From positions 372,001 to 436,000 of the forward strand of contig JAGQDJ010000030.1 of assembly GCA_022885665.1 (NCBI GenBank): DNA of 64,000 bases, written 5' to 3'. How positions within the stretch are numbered: the first letter of the stretch is position 1; each line of letters begins with the position of its first letter. Below, piece by piece: positions 62,130-64,000 of the stretch. This DNA is from Triops longicaudatus (lineage: Eukaryota > Arthropoda > Branchiopoda > Notostraca > Triopsidae). Under the pieces are notes generated by a model. That model was not told where the DNA came from, did not search any database, and saw only the letters and a program-made list of their open reading frames with translations. A program made the position numbers and the translations under genes.

Positions 62130-62359
62130 TGGGATGAGGGATAAAGGATTTAAATCTTAAATACGCGGATGGTCAAAATTAGCGTTAACTTGTAACTAGC
62201 GTTACTATTTGTGTTCCAACTAATGAGCACAAAAATTTCCAGTTTTTCACACTAGAAGCTGATCTTACAACGAACTTGACAGGAATGGAATGCTTGGTGG
62301 CATTTTTGCACCTTGTGGTACACGCAGTTTAGTTGTACCAACGTCACAAACAACCTTAG

Positions 62360-62370
62360 TTCATTGATTT
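62360..62370 (-). promoter_or_regulatory. Conserved upstream motif, paralogue C
   Basis: AAATCAATGAA on the minus strand, 231 nt upstream of the paralogue C start codon, followed by CTAAGGTT. Confidence 0.5.
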
Positions 62371-63053
62371 ATCCCTAACCCATTACAATGCACTGAAAAG
62401 ACAGTTTTATGACAAGGTTACGCTGATAGCAGGTTTAGTTGAAACATTAACTCAACCCGTTTTATGAGTTTTGCTGACCTATCGATCAGCACTTAACGCA
62501 TTTTTTACAGCAAAAACAATAAAAGAAAATATCGGTTTCGTTCGTAGCACGATTTTTTTTCTTGAATTAGTATTTAGGGAGTGGCATTTAATTTGTATCC
62601 CTGAAGTGAGTGGCAAACAGCTTTTCATTGTATTTTAGTATTTTTTTTCTACTTGTTAGTTTTGTATTTACAAAATTATTGCTTTGTTATTTTCAAGTAA
62701 TATTCATTTATTTTCTTATTTATGTTCTGCTTTTTAAACACAGCGTAGGGTATTCATTTATTAGTAGAGTATATGTTGCTTAAGGTTTCGTATATATGTC
62801 ACTTTTGGTCACGATTTATTCACTTTCAAATAGTATGAATTGAATCGTTCATTTGTGTTAATTTTAACTGGTTCGTGCCGAGATCCGCCTCCCATAGCGC
62901 ACGCAGTAGCGCCAAGCGTGGAACCAAGATCTGTGGGGGCGTGATTGAAACTAAATTGTGAACCTGGCTACGTGAGATATGTATACCCTTAGCGTAATTT
63001 TAGGATTTTTATTTTATTTTTAATTTATTTTTTAAAATTATTTTTGTATTTTC

Positions 63054-63056
<3 letters not shown>

Positions 63057-63085
<29 letters not shown>
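63057..63085. repeat. 29-nt poly(T) homopolymer
   Basis: An uninterrupted T run just upstream of the EGF-like remnant exons. Plus-strand orientation would make it a possible poly(A) tail of a minus-strand insertion, but no matching element was seen. Confidence 0.9.
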
Positions 63086-63160
63086 GAACTTCGTTGTTTA
63101 GGGCACGAAGTGTGGTGCGAAAAAGTTTGCATTTTGTAAAAGTATCCTTGTATTTCGTAG

Positions 63161-63410
63161 CGTATTGCATCTTGCCTTGCCTGAATGGTGGTATATGTAC
63201 TGTCCCTTACTGCCGTCCTGGTTACAAAGGTCTTGGATGTGGAAAAAGTAAATCGTTTACCAAGTTAAAGCAGTGGAAAATCAGATAAGTAATAAATTTT
63301 TAACATTTAGCGATTTGCGACCCACCGTGTGCCAATGGAGTGCGCTGTGTAGCTGCCAATACGTGCCATTGTCCTCCATGATATGGCAATCCACAATGCC
63401 TTCATAAAAA
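63161..63410 (+). pseudogene. EGF-like repeat exon remnants
   Basis: Two candidate exons with good splice borders each look like one EGF repeat. 63161-63247 reads YCILPCLNGGICTVPYCRPG then YKGLGCGK; it has five cysteines, and the C-x-C pair normal in EGF (as in YCxCRPGY) is reduced to a single Cys. 63311-63410 reads ICDPPCANGVRCVAANTCHC then PP-stop-YGNPQC. The TGA at 63379-63381 stands where EGF repeats have the conserved Gly (GGA), a one-base change. A following candidate exon soon meets TAG. One exon per EGF repeat in phase 1 is typical of large secreted or scavenger-receptor-like proteins. The stop and lost Cys point to decay. An alternative is a live gene whose real splicing avoids these pieces. 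No further repeats were found in the remaining window. Confidence 0.6.
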
Positions 63411-63947
63411 GTAAATTTGAATCGAAGTGTTGACGAAAATTAACTTTAAATTTTAACTGTATTGTGTCTTTTTGTAGGACGAGTGGTTCGTGGTATAGGG
63501 GCTAAAAGTAGTGTTTTCATGTTTTTGTTTATTTCCTTGTAATTCGTTTGTATTTCCGTGGCTTTGTATAAACACTGACTGGAAAGTTCATAAGATGAAT
63601 ACAAATTCGTAGGTCGCCAAGCTAGTGAAATGTATGAATGAAGAAAGTCTCTAAATTACGAAACGGGGGAGAAAAACAGCAGGAAAATGTCGAGAAAGGA
63701 TCACGTACGCGATTTTAATCGTACACGTTGTCAAATAAATAATAATGGTTTACTTTCCTATATTTGGATAAAATGAAAAATAACAGTACGAATGACCATA
63801 AGGTATAGTATTTCATTTTGAACAAACTTCCTGACAAAAAGAAGTCTAAAATAATCAAGGAACAGTGCAGGTGTCACCTGCGACAAGTTGCATTAGCACA
63901 ATACTACTAGTCGCTTTTGTAGGTTGAACAAGCAATGTGATAAGTAA
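63411..63947. other. Non-coding sequence downstream of the EGF-like remnants
   Basis: About 540 bp with no open frame of note. A further splice-like acceptor (TTTTTGTAG) occurs near 63478, followed quickly by a stop in the frame that would continue the EGF remnant. Confidence 0.5.
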
Positions 63948-64000
63948 GTCATATGGCCGAGCGGTCTAAGTCTCGGACTTTTGATCGCGAGGTCGTCGAT
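63948..64000 (+). tRNA. tRNA-like sequence, truncated by the window end (tRNA pseudogene or SINE head)
   Basis: GTCATATGGCCGAGCGGTCTAAG has the form of the acceptor start plus D-arm/A-box of Leu/Ser-type tRNAs (TGGCCGAGCGGTCTAAG). An anticodon-loop-like CTTTTGA follows, but the flanking stem TCGGA/TCGCG does not pair well. The T-arm lies beyond the edge. An intact A-box with a poor anticodon stem suggests a tRNA-derived SINE or pseudogene rather than a working tRNA. Confidence 0.45.

Larger units (their letters stand above)
62130..63160. other. Non-coding region upstream of paralogue C
   Basis: This holds the promoter side of paralogue C, with the conserved motif at 62360-62370, then AT-rich sequence with a 29-nt T run at 63057-63085. 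No exon was recognised. Confidence 0.6.

Overview
This is an animal genome window, AT-rich and with spliceosomal introns. It is almost certainly from an arthropod. The evidence is a three-Ig neural adhesion gene of the Dpr-interacting protein (DIP)/lachesin family and a large secreted Ser/Thr/Pro-rich protein, next to conserved nuclear genes with short introns (58-1,300 bp). Exon coordinates were worked out by hand from reading frame, splice-site phase and family alignment. No transcript data were available.

Layout. 2.2-12.5 kb, minus strand: the Ig1-Ig3 exons of a DIP-like gene; its signal-peptide exon and C-terminal exon(s) are not found. 12.5-31.8 kb: no recognisable gene, but dispersed repeats, two copies of a small inverted-repeat element, a CACGCG-rich GC island and a series of E2F-like palindromes. 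31.8-34.7 kb, minus: a secreted 938-aa low-complexity protein whose 81-bp intron is open in frame. 39.6-44.4 kb: a compact cluster of FAM174-like (minus) and NDUFA13/GRIM-19 (plus), head to head over 254 bp, then a neurensin-like gene (minus) tail to tail with NDUFA13. 46.6-49.8 kb, plus: ARMC2, an 11-exon armadillo-repeat gene known from flagellated sperm. 51.6-62.1 kb, minus: three tandem paralogues (called A, B and C here) of a family I do not recognise. Each encodes a signal peptide, a heavily N-glycosylatable ectodomain, a mucin-like Ser/Thr domain, a conserved LPNGT/DEP stem and a C-terminal membrane anchor with a tiny tail. 63.2-63.4 kb: remnants of EGF-like exons, one with an in-frame stop. 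63.95 kb to the end: the start of a tRNA-like sequence cut by the window edge.

The tandem trio is the strongest candidate for something undescribed. All three share exon order, intron phases and several exact exon lengths. They also share an 11-bp motif about 206-231 bp upstream of each start codon. They differ mostly in the mucin-like region, which has grown by internal duplication in A and by duplication of an exon plus its intron in C. The housekeeping cluster and the adhesion gene appear functionally unrelated to the trio.
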